5,382 bases of DNA. Origin: Fidelibacterota bacterium. GTDB taxonomy: Bacteria; Fidelibacterota; Fidelibacteria; Fidelibacterales; Fidelibacteraceae. Location of the stretch: positions 1-5,382 of the forward strand of contig JAUVKP010000091.1 of NCBI GenBank assembly GCA_030596185.1, given 5' to 3'. Below, piece after piece: positions 1-5,382 of this stretch. Below the pieces are notes generated by a model that was given only the letters and a program-made list of their open reading frames with translations, was not told the DNA's origin and ran no database searches. Every line of letters begins with the position of its first letter. Within the stretch, counting starts at the first letter, position 1. The position numbers and the translations under genes are program-made.

Positions 1-21
1 CAAATCTCTAATCATACACCA

Positions 22-70
22 CAACCCTGACGGGGTTGAATATTTTTAGATCCCGAAGGGATCAAATAAC
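22..70. repeat. Double-hairpin palindromic repeat, copy 1
   Basis: This is a 49-bp unit made of two perfect inverted repeats joined by an AT-rich linker. The first hairpin is CAACCC (22-27) and GGGTTG (33-38) around a 5-nt loop. The second is GATCCC (49-54) and GGGATC (58-63) around the triloop GAA. It matches copy 2 at 47 of 49 positions, with differences at 45/122 and 67/144. Weaker similarity continues a few bases past the 3' edge. No T-run follows either hairpin on either strand, so a simple intrinsic terminator is unlikely. It looks like a REP-like intergenic palindromic element. The family name and any mobilising enzyme are unknown. Confidence 0.85.
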
Positions 71-98
71 AGTATACAGCTTTTCACCACAGACTCTC

Positions 99-147
99 CA
101 ACCCTGACGGGGTTGAATATTCTTAGATCCCGAAGGGATCAAACAAC
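99..147. repeat. Double-hairpin palindromic repeat, copy 2
   Basis: This is the second copy of the 49-bp unit, in the same orientation and 77 bp downstream of copy 1, so 28 bp of unrelated sequence (71-98) separates them. Both inverted repeats are intact: CAACCC (99-104) with GGGTTG (110-115), and GATCCC (126-131) with GGGATC (135-140). Conservation of both arms and loops, against a diverged spacer, suggests that the structure is what is copied or maintained. A two-repeat CRISPR remnant is possible in geometry, but 49 bp with two separate internal hairpins is unlike a typical CRISPR repeat. Confidence 0.85.
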
Positions 148-239
148 AATAGAAACGAATTTCCAATTAAAAGAACAAGCTCAAATTATTCTACGGAAAT
201 TAAAGAGAAGAACAATCTTTAAATTAATTTGATTATTTT

Positions 240-353
240 GAGATCTCTCCCAGCCTTCACCAAGGTTACCATCCTTCGTTCTTCTGCCGATGAACTACGG
301 CATGGCACAGCGCAGGGCAGGCCACTACGCTTCGCTTCGGTCGAGATGACAAT
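240..353. repeat. GC-richer composite intergenic element
   Basis: This block is visibly richer in G and C than its flanks. It starts with the 8-bp palindrome GAGATCTC (240-247) and ends in CGAGATGACAAT (342-353). It contains an inverted repeat TGCCG (285-289) with CGGCA (298-302) and the iterated CTTCG-type stretch ACGCTTCGCTTCGGTCGAG (327-345). From memory, the 3' part resembles dispersed non-coding repeats of the TCGAGATGACA / GAGATCTCTCC style common between genes in FCB-group and metagenomic genomes. No exact terminal inverted repeats or target-site duplications were identified. The boundaries are approximate, and only one copy is in the window, so repeat status is inferred. Confidence 0.45.
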
Positions 354-366
354 CATATCTGTCTTA

Positions 367-434
367 CATTTCAACATTTCAACGTTTCAACTTTTTCAAC
401 CTCAGTCTTAACCTTAACTAGTCCTTGACCCTTA
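367..434. repeat. Degenerate tandem array of ATTTCAAC and CTTAAC units
   Basis: Successive short units are visible: ATTTCAAC (368-375), ATTTCAAC (376-383), GTTTCAAC (384-391) and TTTTTCAAC (392-400), then CTTAAC (407-412) and CTTAAC (413-418). A looser CCTTGACCCTTA tail ends directly before the ATG at 435. The tract is nearly free of G on this strand and has no purine-rich ribosome binding site. Similar units recur at 451-464 inside the ftsK frame. Such arrays can change length by slippage, and any effect on expression of the downstream operon is inference. Confidence 0.7.
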
Positions 435-453
435 ATGGTAAAAAGCGTAAATT
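425..453 (+). promoter_or_regulatory. Possible sigma70-type promoter overlapping the ftsK 5' end
   Basis: TTGACC (425-430) matches the -35 consensus at 5 of 6 positions. TAAATT (448-453) matches the -10 consensus at 4 of 6, and exactly 17 bases separate them. Transcription would begin near 460, which is downstream of the ATG at 435 but upstream of AAGG (467-470) and the in-frame GTG at 477. It is therefore only meaningful if the GTG is the true start. The chance of such a match in AT-rich sequence is considerable, and Bacteroidota sigma factors use a different consensus. Confidence 0.25.
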
Positions 454-2777
454 TCAACCTTAACATAAGGCAATCAGTGAAAGAAAACAAAAAACCTTTT
501 TTATCTAACAGACAAAGTGAAATACTTGGCTTTATTCTTATCGTTATTTCTATTTTATTTGCATTAAGCCTGGCCTCTTATTCAATGCGTGATGAATTGA
601 TCTTAACTCACCATACTTTGATTGATAATGCAATGGGCTTCGCCGGTGTGTTAATATCAAGTATTTTTATTAAATGGGGTGTAGGATATTTTGCGTGGGG
701 ACTGATCCCGCTTCTTTTTGCCTGGGGTCTGTTTACACTATTTAAGATCAATAAAAGAATATTAAAGCGAACAACTTGGTTTATCATGGGGTTGATCTTT
801 TTAACGAGCACATTGTTTTCAGTTGATATTGTATCTGAAAATGTCAGACAATTTCCCCTTTTAACCGGTATTATCGCCTATTCCTTGTCGGATTGGATAG
901 GGGTTGCTCCTACTATTATTGTTCTAATTACTGCCATTGTCATTTTAATAAGCGGTTATTTTCGTTTTAGCCTCACAGCTCCGTTTGCAAGTTTGGTCGC
1001 AGGCAAGAAAATAAATAAAGAAGACCTTCCGGTAAAAGAAAAGGCAGAAAAACCCGTTAAAGTGGCACATAAGAAAAAAATCAAAAAAGAAAAACATAAA
1101 GATAGGCAAGAATCACCTATTGATATATTGGATAAGTTACGGCAACCAATTCCTGAGCCTCAAACAGAACCCGAAGCACCTCTTGCTCCAAAATTGATCA
1201 GAAAGCAGGCGAAACAACAATTATCTAAAGAAGAGATTGCAGCGGAAAACAAACCGATAGAAAAGAAGGTCATGAACAATTTGCCCTATGTGCTGCCTTC
1301 GCCCGATCTCTTGGATAAAGAACCGCCGAATAATTTATTTAATGAAGAAGAATTACAGGCAAAGGCAAAATTGCTGACCGAAATGCTTCCCATTTATGGT
1401 GTGGACGGGAAAGTGGTAAGAATATTGCCTGGCCCGGTTATTACCATGTACGAAGTTGGCCTTGCTGATGGGGTAAGGGTCTCAAAGATCAATAATTTAG
1501 AGAAAGACATCGCTCGGGTTATGGCAGCCAAGCATGTGAGAATACTGGCACCCATCCCCGGAAAAACGGTTGTTGGCGTAGAGATACCGAACAATAATCC
1601 CGAATTGATATATTTTCGTTCAATTGTTGAATCAAAGCCATATAAAGAAAGTAAAAGTTTATTATCTCTGGCTATAGGTAAAACTGCCGAGGGTACACCT
1701 TTTACATTTGACCTTGATAAAATGCCGCATATCTTAGTCGCCGGTACAACAGGGTCAGGTAAATCTGTTTGTATTAATACCATCATTATGTCAATCTTAT
1801 ATCGTGCGACACCGGAAGAAGTAAAGTTTATTTTAGTTGATCCAAAGAAGATCGAGTTATCTGTTTACAAAGCACTTGAACCTTACCATCTGATCACATC
1901 CGAAGATATTGATGAATATGTTGTCACCAACGCGCAAAATGCTATTTATATGCTTCGCTCGGCACTCATTGAAATGGAAGCAAGATATAATAAATTAGAT
2001 GCTACCTCAGTTAGAAATATTGGTGAATATAACGAGAAAATGAAAGAAGATAAAGAGCCCATTATGCCATATGTCGTTATTGTTATTGACGAATTGGCTG
2101 AGCTTATGTCAAATCCTGCAACAAAAACAGATATTGAACTTCCTATACAGCGAATTGCTCAGATGGCCCGGGCTGTTGGCATTCATCTTGTTGTTGCCAC
2201 ACAGCGTCCATCAGTTGATGTTATTACCGGACTGATTAGATCAAATATTCCCGCAAGAATAGCCTTTAATGTGGCTACAAGGATCGACAGTAGAACTATT
2301 TTAGATACCGGAGGAGCAGAGACTCTATTAGGAAATGGTGATATGCTGTTTTTGCCGCCGGGCAAGCCTACACCTATCCGTCTCCACAATGCATTTATTA
2401 ATCTAGCCGAAATTAAAGCTGTATTAAAACATATTAATAAACAACCCAAACGAGAGGATGATCTGATATTACCTACATCGATCGTTCCTGAACCGGTAGA
2501 TGATAATAATGGCTCCGGTAATACGAACGATGGAAATGATGCTCTATTCAATGAAGCCATGAAATTGGTAATTTTACATCAACAGGGTTCTGCTTCATTA
2601 TTACAACGAAGATTAAAGGTCGGTTATAGCCGTGCCGGTCGTCTGATCGATGAACTTGAGGAAGCTGGAATTGTGGGTGGAAGCAGAGGGTCAAAAGCAA
2701 GAGATGTTCTTGTTGGCCAAGAATATCTTGATCACTTACTATCTATGGAAGATGGCTCTTTTGACGAGGACGATTAA
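435..2777 (+). CDS. ftsK: FtsK/SpoIIIE-family DNA translocase
   Basis: This is the membrane-anchored, ATP-driven DNA pump that clears and segregates chromosome ends at the division septum. The 780-residue product has the full family layout. The N-terminal membrane domain has about four hydrophobic segments (about 29-49, 67-103 probably as two, 114-133 and 155-176). A lysine-rich then proline/glutamate-rich linker follows (about 190-280). The RecA-like motor carries Walker A GTTGSGKS (437-444), DPKKIELS (469-476), Walker B ending in D552-E553, the TQRPS motif (589-593) and DTGGAETLLGNGDML (624-638). After an Asn/Gly-rich spacer comes a C-terminal winged-helix gamma domain (about 702-760, with YSRAGRLIDELEEAGIVG), which in the family reads polar DNA motifs and contacts XerD. 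Length is normal for the family. ATG 435 is the first start after an in-frame TGA (426-428) but has no ribosome binding site. GTG 477, preceded by AAGG, is a credible alternative. It heads a probable operon, and its stop overlaps the next start (TAATG). Confidence 0.95.
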   Translation: MVKSVNFNLNIRQSVKENKKPFLSNRQSEILGFILIVISILFALSLASYSMRDELILTHHTLIDNAMGFAGVLISSIFIKWGVGYFAWGLIPLLFAWGLFTLFKINKRILKRTTWFIMGLIFLTSTLFSVDIVSENVRQFPLLTGIIAYSLSDWIGVAPTIIVLITAIVILISGYFRFSLTAPFASLVAGKKINKEDLPVKEKAEKPVKVAHKKKIKKEKHKDRQESPIDILDKLRQPIPEPQTEPEAPLAPKLIRKQAKQQLSKEEIAAENKPIEKKVMNNLPYVLPSPDLLDKEPPNNLFNEEELQAKAKLLTEMLPIYGVDGKVVRILPGPVITMYEVGLADGVRVSKINNLEKDIARVMAAKHVRILAPIPGKTVVGVEIPNNNPELIYFRSIVESKPYKESKSLLSLAIGKTAEGTPFTFDLDKMPHILVAGTTGSGKSVCINTIIMSILYRATPEEVKFILVDPKKIELSVYKALEPYHLITSEDIDEYVVTNAQNAIYMLRSALIEMEARYNKLDATSVRNIGEYNEKMKEDKEPIMPYVVIVIDELAELMSNPATKTDIELPIQRIAQMARAVGIHLVVATQRPSVDVITGLIRSNIPARIAFNVATRIDSRTILDTGGAETLLGNGDMLFLPPGKPTPIRLHNAFINLAEIKAVLKHINKQPKREDDLILPTSIVPEPVDDNNGSGNTNDGNDALFNEAMKLVILHQQGSASLLQRRLKVGYSRAGRLIDELEEAGIVGGSRGSKARDVLVGQEYLDHLLSMEDGSFDEDD
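2766..2770 (+). promoter_or_regulatory. Ribosome binding site for the hydrolase gene
   Basis: GAGGA lies inside the last codons of ftsK, 6 bases before the ATG at 2777. It is a good Shine-Dalgarno match at normal spacing and fixes the start of the hydrolase at the TAATG overlap, consistent with translational coupling to ftsK. Confidence 0.6.
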
Positions 2778-3457
2778 TGAAAAATATCCAGAATATCCTG
2801 TACCCGTATAAAAAATCCGAATTACTTATTGATTACAATCTTCCCGATAAACCTTCAGATGTTACGCTTGTCCTTGGTCATGGTAAATTCAATGATATGT
2901 ACCTTGATTTATTTAATTACCTAAAGGACCTGCTGCCTAAGGAAAATGTTAATTTTGTTCGTTTTAATTACCCCTTCACAGAGCATGCAACACGTGTGAT
3001 ATCTCGTAAAAAATGTAAAATAGCTTACCAAGCCGTACTGGAAGATGTACAAAGTGAATTGCCGAATACTAAGTTCTTATTTATCGGCGGTAAATCACTG
3101 AGTGCCATTATTGCATCGCAGCTGGAAAATATTGAAGTTGCCGGATATGCCTTTCTTACTTATCCGCTGCATTTGCCAACTATAAGAATACCCTTCACCC
3201 GTAAATCTTTGTTTAAACTAAAGAAACCGATGATGTTTATAAGCGGTACTGAAGATAAATTTGCGGATCGTGGCATATTGGAATTACTCATGGGAGCATT
3301 AAACCCTTATGCCCACCTTATGATGATCCCCAATACGGGACATTCGCTGGAACTTCTGCATGAAGAAAAGCGTACGCAGGAAGAACTTCAAAAAGAGATC
3401 GCAGATATCCTTTTGTGGTTTATGAGTGATGTAATTGAAAAACGAATGAAAAATTAG
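2777..3457 (+). CDS. Alpha/beta hydrolase, KANL3/TEX30-like (dienelactone-hydrolase-like)
   Basis: This is a 226-residue soluble protein with no signal peptide or membrane segment, so probably cytoplasmic. It shows the alpha/beta-hydrolase order: a first strand and turn LVLGHG (31-36), the strand VNFVRFNYPF (58-67), the nucleophile elbow GGKSLSA (104-110) with Ser107, an inner segment AFLTYPLHLP (125-134), the acid-bearing GTEDKF (157-162) with Asp160, and GHSLEL (188-193) with His189. GGKS, YPLH and the HGxxxxM-like start are typical of the bacterial predicted hydrolases related to eukaryotic KANL3/TEX30. The catalytic triad is complete, so it is probably an active esterase- or lipase-like enzyme, but the substrate is unknown. 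It departs from the usual family motifs at GHGKFND (often GHGAG) and at KSLSA (often KSMGG). Its start overlaps the ftsK stop by one base and batA follows after 5 bases, so it should be co-transcribed with both. Confidence 0.85.
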   Translation: MKNIQNILYPYKKSELLIDYNLPDKPSDVTLVLGHGKFNDMYLDLFNYLKDLLPKENVNFVRFNYPFTEHATRVISRKKCKIAYQAVLEDVQSELPNTKFLFIGGKSLSAIIASQLENIEVAGYAFLTYPLHLPTIRIPFTRKSLFKLKKPMMFISGTEDKFADRGILELLMGALNPYAHLMMIPNTGHSLELLHEEKRTQEELQKEIADILLWFMSDVIEKRMKN

Positions 3458-3462
3458 GACCT

Positions 3463-4428
3463 ATGTTTAGATTTGCTTATCCCTATCTGTTATTTTTAAT
3501 GATCCCGGTTGCAGCACTATTTATTAGTGCTTACTTCTATCAGTCCAAAAAAAGACATGCACTGAGAATCGGATCGACGGTATCATTTGCAGGGCATAAT
3601 TCACGTTTTTACTATAAATTATTGATCCCCGAAATATTATTATTATTGTCGGCACTTTTATTGGTTTTTGCTATAGCAAGACCTCAACTTGGAAATGTTA
3701 ATCGCGATATTAAAAGAAATGGGATCGATATCATGCTGGCTTTGGATATTTCAGGATCCATGCAATTAAATGATTTTAAACCCAATCGTTTGGAAGCCTC
3801 AAAAGCAGTAGCGCGAGATTTTGTCACGGGCCGCCAACAGGATCGCATCGGTCTGGTCGTATTTGCGGGTGAATCCTTCCTGCAATGCCCTCTAACGACA
3901 GATTACGATATTGTCGAGACCTTAATATCCAAAATGGAGATCGTCCCTCAATCGCTGGATGGCACCGCAATTGGTTTAGCTATCAGCAATTGTATTAATC
4001 GCTTGCGTGATACGGAATCAAAAAGCAAAGTGATCATCTTATTGACTGATGGCGAGAACAATGCCGGTGATGTTGACCCCATGACAGCTGCAAGTTTTGC
4101 TTCTGAATTTGGGGTCCGTATTTATACCATTGGCATGGCCGGAAGCGGGGGAGTTACCCAACAGGGATTTTTCACTCAGCGCATCCCACCATTGAATGAC
4201 AGATTACTTAAGTCTATCTCAGATGAGACCGGCGGTCGTTTTTATCGTGCGGATTCGGAAGAAAAGCTAAAAGAAATATGGGCGGAGATATCCTCTCTTG
4301 AAAAGACCGAGATAAATGCCCGGCAGTATATGAATTGGGATGAGAGATATTTTACTTTTGTTCTTGTTTCACTCCTTTTTGCGCTTCTTGTTTTTATTCT
4401 TAAATATATTTTTTGGAGAACAGCCTGA
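3463..4428 (+). CDS. batA: BatA-type VWA-domain membrane protein
   Basis: This 321-residue protein belongs to the Bat (Bacteroides aerotolerance) family, whose members sit in the inner membrane with the VWA domain exposed and are thought to act with MoxR-type AAA+ ATPases in envelope stress or complex assembly. The molecular role is not settled. Visible parts are two N-terminal hydrophobic segments (about 7-25 and 53-72), a VWA domain (about 88-280) and a C-terminal membrane helix (about 296-317). The MIDAS is complete: DISGS (95-99), Thr168 in DGTAIG, and Asp196 in LTDGENN. Other family signatures are DRIGLVVFAGESFLQCPLT (127-145) and TGGRFYRA (256-263). The length is close to the family norm. 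The start is 5 bases after the hydrolase stop. AGGA (3456-3459) lies only 3 bases upstream of ATG, so its ribosome binding site is weak and reinitiation after the hydrolase is likely. It overlaps batB by one base. Confidence 0.93.
   Translation: MFRFAYPYLLFLMIPVAALFISAYFYQSKKRHALRIGSTVSFAGHNSRFYYKLLIPEILLLLSALLLVFAIARPQLGNVNRDIKRNGIDIMLALDISGSMQLNDFKPNRLEASKAVARDFVTGRQQDRIGLVVFAGESFLQCPLTTDYDIVETLISKMEIVPQSLDGTAIGLAISNCINRLRDTESKSKVIILLTDGENNAGDVDPMTAASFASEFGVRIYTIGMAGSGGVTQQGFFTQRIPPLNDRLLKSISDETGGRFYRADSEEKLKEIWAEISSLEKTEINARQYMNWDERYFTFVLVSLLFALLVFILKYIFWRTA
4415..4419 (+). promoter_or_regulatory. Ribosome binding site for batB
   Basis: GGAGA lies in the last codons of batA, 8 bases before the ATG at 4428. 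It is a clear Shine-Dalgarno match and supports starting batB at the TGATG overlap rather than at a later codon. Confidence 0.65.
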
Positions 4429-5382
4429 TGCTGAATTTTTCTCACCCATTTATTTTGTATTTTCTGTTATTGATACCGCTTCTTTGGTTATTAGATAGTT
4501 TTGCAGCAAAAAGAAGAAAAAAAGAGATAGAAAAACACATCCATTCTAACATGATACCAAGACTATATCCCGAAGACAGACGTTCATTACGGGGCGTTAA
4601 AAAAATACTCTTACTGATAGCTTTAATTTTTATTGTTCTTTCTTTGAGCGGTCTACGCATAGGCTCCGGATTAAAAGAACTCAAGCAAGAAGGTATGGAT
4701 GTCATTGTTGCTATGGATCTATCAAACAGTATGTCGGCAAGGGATATTGAACCCTCTCGACTTGAGCGTTCTCAATATGAAGTAAAACGACTTATCAGCA
4801 TCTTGAAGGGTGACCGGATAGGACTGATCGCCTTTGCCGGAATATCCTATTTACAATGTCCCATCACCTCCGATTATCGTACGGCAAACATGATGCTGGA
4901 AATGATGGACAGTGACTTGCTGCCCATTCAGGGGACCGCATTTTCCGATGCTATAAATACTGCTTTAAATGCTTTCCCGAAAGAGAACCAACAATACAAA
5001 GCCATTATATTAATATCTGATGGTGAAGATCATGAACAGGATATTAAGAAAGCTGCCCAACGCGCAGCAGAGGAACATGTTGTTATTTATACTTTAGGTG
5101 TGGGCACTTTAAAAGGATCGACAATTCCCATATATGATAACAAAGGCAAATTGATCGATTATATGAGGGATAGCAATGATCGTGTCATAACTACGGTTCT
5201 GCAGGAAAATACACTAAAAGAGATCGCAACATTGACTAATGGTCGCTATTACCGACTCGGAGCAGCCAGAAATCCAATCGAGGCTATCTACGACCATATT
5301 TTGCATGGTGACAGACAGGAATATCAAACACATGAATTTGCACGATACAGAGAACTCTATCTGGTTTTTGCCTCTGTTGCGT
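4428..5382 (+). CDS. batB: BatB-type VWA-domain membrane protein, cut by the window edge
   Basis: The frame opens at ATG 4428, which overlaps the batA TGA, and stays open for 318 complete codons to the right edge, so the 3' end is missing. The product is a second VWA protein, paralogous to BatA. It has two N-terminal hydrophobic segments (about 7-22 and 58-76) and a VWA domain from about residue 90. The MIDAS is complete: DLSNS (97-101), Thr170 in QGTAFSD, and Asp198 in ISDGEDH. It shares DRIGLIAFAG (129-138) and LQCPITSDY (142-150) with BatA, and TNGRYYRL (270-277) fills the place of the TGGRFYRA segment. GVGTLKGSTIPIYDNKGK (224-241) is typical of BatB. The last residues, ELYLVFASVA, begin the expected C-terminal membrane helix, so only a few tens of residues are probably missing. 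In related clusters BatB is followed by the TPR proteins BatC and BatE and by BatD, which may lie just outside. Confidence 0.93.
   Translation, partial: MLNFSHPFILYFLLLIPLLWLLDSFAAKRRKKEIEKHIHSNMIPRLYPEDRRSLRGVKKILLLIALIFIVLSLSGLRIGSGLKELKQEGMDVIVAMDLSNSMSARDIEPSRLERSQYEVKRLISILKGDRIGLIAFAGISYLQCPITSDYRTANMMLEMMDSDLLPIQGTAFSDAINTALNAFPKENQQYKAIILISDGEDHEQDIKKAAQRAAEEHVVIYTLGVGTLKGSTIPIYDNKGKLIDYMRDSNDRVITTVLQENTLKEIATLTNGRYYRLGAARNPIEAIYDHILHGDRQEYQTHEFARYRELYLVFASVA

Larger units (their letters stand above)
1..434. other. Non-coding, repeat-rich leader upstream of ftsK
   Basis: No convincing gene was found on either strand. The only sizeable open frame here (229-411, plus strand) starts at TTG, has no ribosome binding site and is made mostly of repeat sequence. 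The stretch holds a pair of double-hairpin repeats, a GC-richer composite element and a C/T-rich tandem array, each listed separately. Bases 148-228 are plain AT-rich sequence in which I see nothing definite. The promoter of the downstream operon is expected in or next to this region, but no strong one can be picked by eye. The gene upstream lies outside the window. Confidence 0.75.

Noticed and set aside
22..140. The hairpins as intrinsic terminators of an upstream gene
   Set aside because: Neither hairpin is followed by a T-run on either strand. The GATCCC/GGGATC stem is followed by A-rich sequence, and the linker T-stretch comes 4 bases after the first stem and is short.
22..147. A CRISPR array
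   Set aside because: There are only two repeats, the 49-bp unit has two separate hairpins, and no cas gene is in view. The 28-bp spacing alone is not enough.
219..243. A Bacteroidota-type promoter (TAATTTG or TATTTTG) in the AT-rich spacer
   Set aside because: Matches to the -7 motif are easy to find in AT-rich sequence, no paired TTTG at the right distance stands out, and it lies about 200 bp from the gene behind repeats.
229..411. A 60-codon open frame on the plus strand in the leader
   Set aside because: It has a TTG start with no ribosome binding site, its codons come from repeat sequence (the composite element and the tandem array), and it has no recognisable protein motif.
608..2560. 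Three antisense open frames opposite ftsK (608-811, 1394-1786, 2183-2560)
   Set aside because: They are shadows of the well-supported ftsK frame, with no domain of their own and no start signals.
4242..4705. Two antisense open frames opposite batA and batB (4242-4445 and 4442-4705)
   Set aside because: They lie over clear coding sequence for BatA and BatB, and the plus-strand batB frame is continuous to the window edge with family motifs.

Overview
The window looks like part of an AT-rich bacterial genome (about 40% GC by eye) whose coding sequence all lies on the plus strand. A membrane-anchored FtsK/SpoIIIE translocase together with two adjacent BatA/BatB-type von Willebrand A (VWA) proteins fits the FCB group (Bacteroidota and relatives such as Cloacimonadota or Marinimicrobia). 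Bat clusters also occur in spirochaetes and some proteobacteria, so the phylum cannot be fixed from this sequence. Purine-rich ribosome binding sites precede two of the internal genes.

Bases 1-434 hold no convincing gene. They are a patchwork of non-coding repeats. First come two 49-bp copies of a double-hairpin palindromic repeat (22-70 and 99-147). An AT-rich spacer follows, then a GC-richer composite element (about 240-353) that resembles a dispersed intergenic repeat. Last is a degenerate C/T-rich tandem array of ATTTCAAC and CTTAAC units (367-434) that runs up to the first ATG of ftsK. The same two units recur just inside the ORF. A promoter-like hexamer pair, an AAGG and a GTG codon at 477 together offer an alternative start for FtsK.

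From 435 to the right edge the genes are packed as one probable transcription unit: ftsK, an alpha/beta hydrolase of the KANL3/TEX30 (dienelactone-hydrolase-like) type, batA, and batB, which runs off the window. The junctions are a 1-base overlap (TAATG), a 5-base gap and a 1-base overlap (TGATG). No terminator is visible between the genes.

FtsK pumps DNA at the division septum. BatA and BatB are membrane-anchored VWA proteins with complete metal-ion-dependent adhesion sites (MIDAS), of the kind called aerotolerance or MoxR-associated proteins. The hydrolase keeps a Ser-Asp-His triad, and its substrate is unknown. The bat genes are not directly preceded by the moxR ATPase and DUF58 genes that often accompany them. 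I see no clearly undescribed system. The most useful leads are the repeat-rich leader, the uncertain ftsK start, and the pairing of ftsK and a hydrolase with the bat genes.
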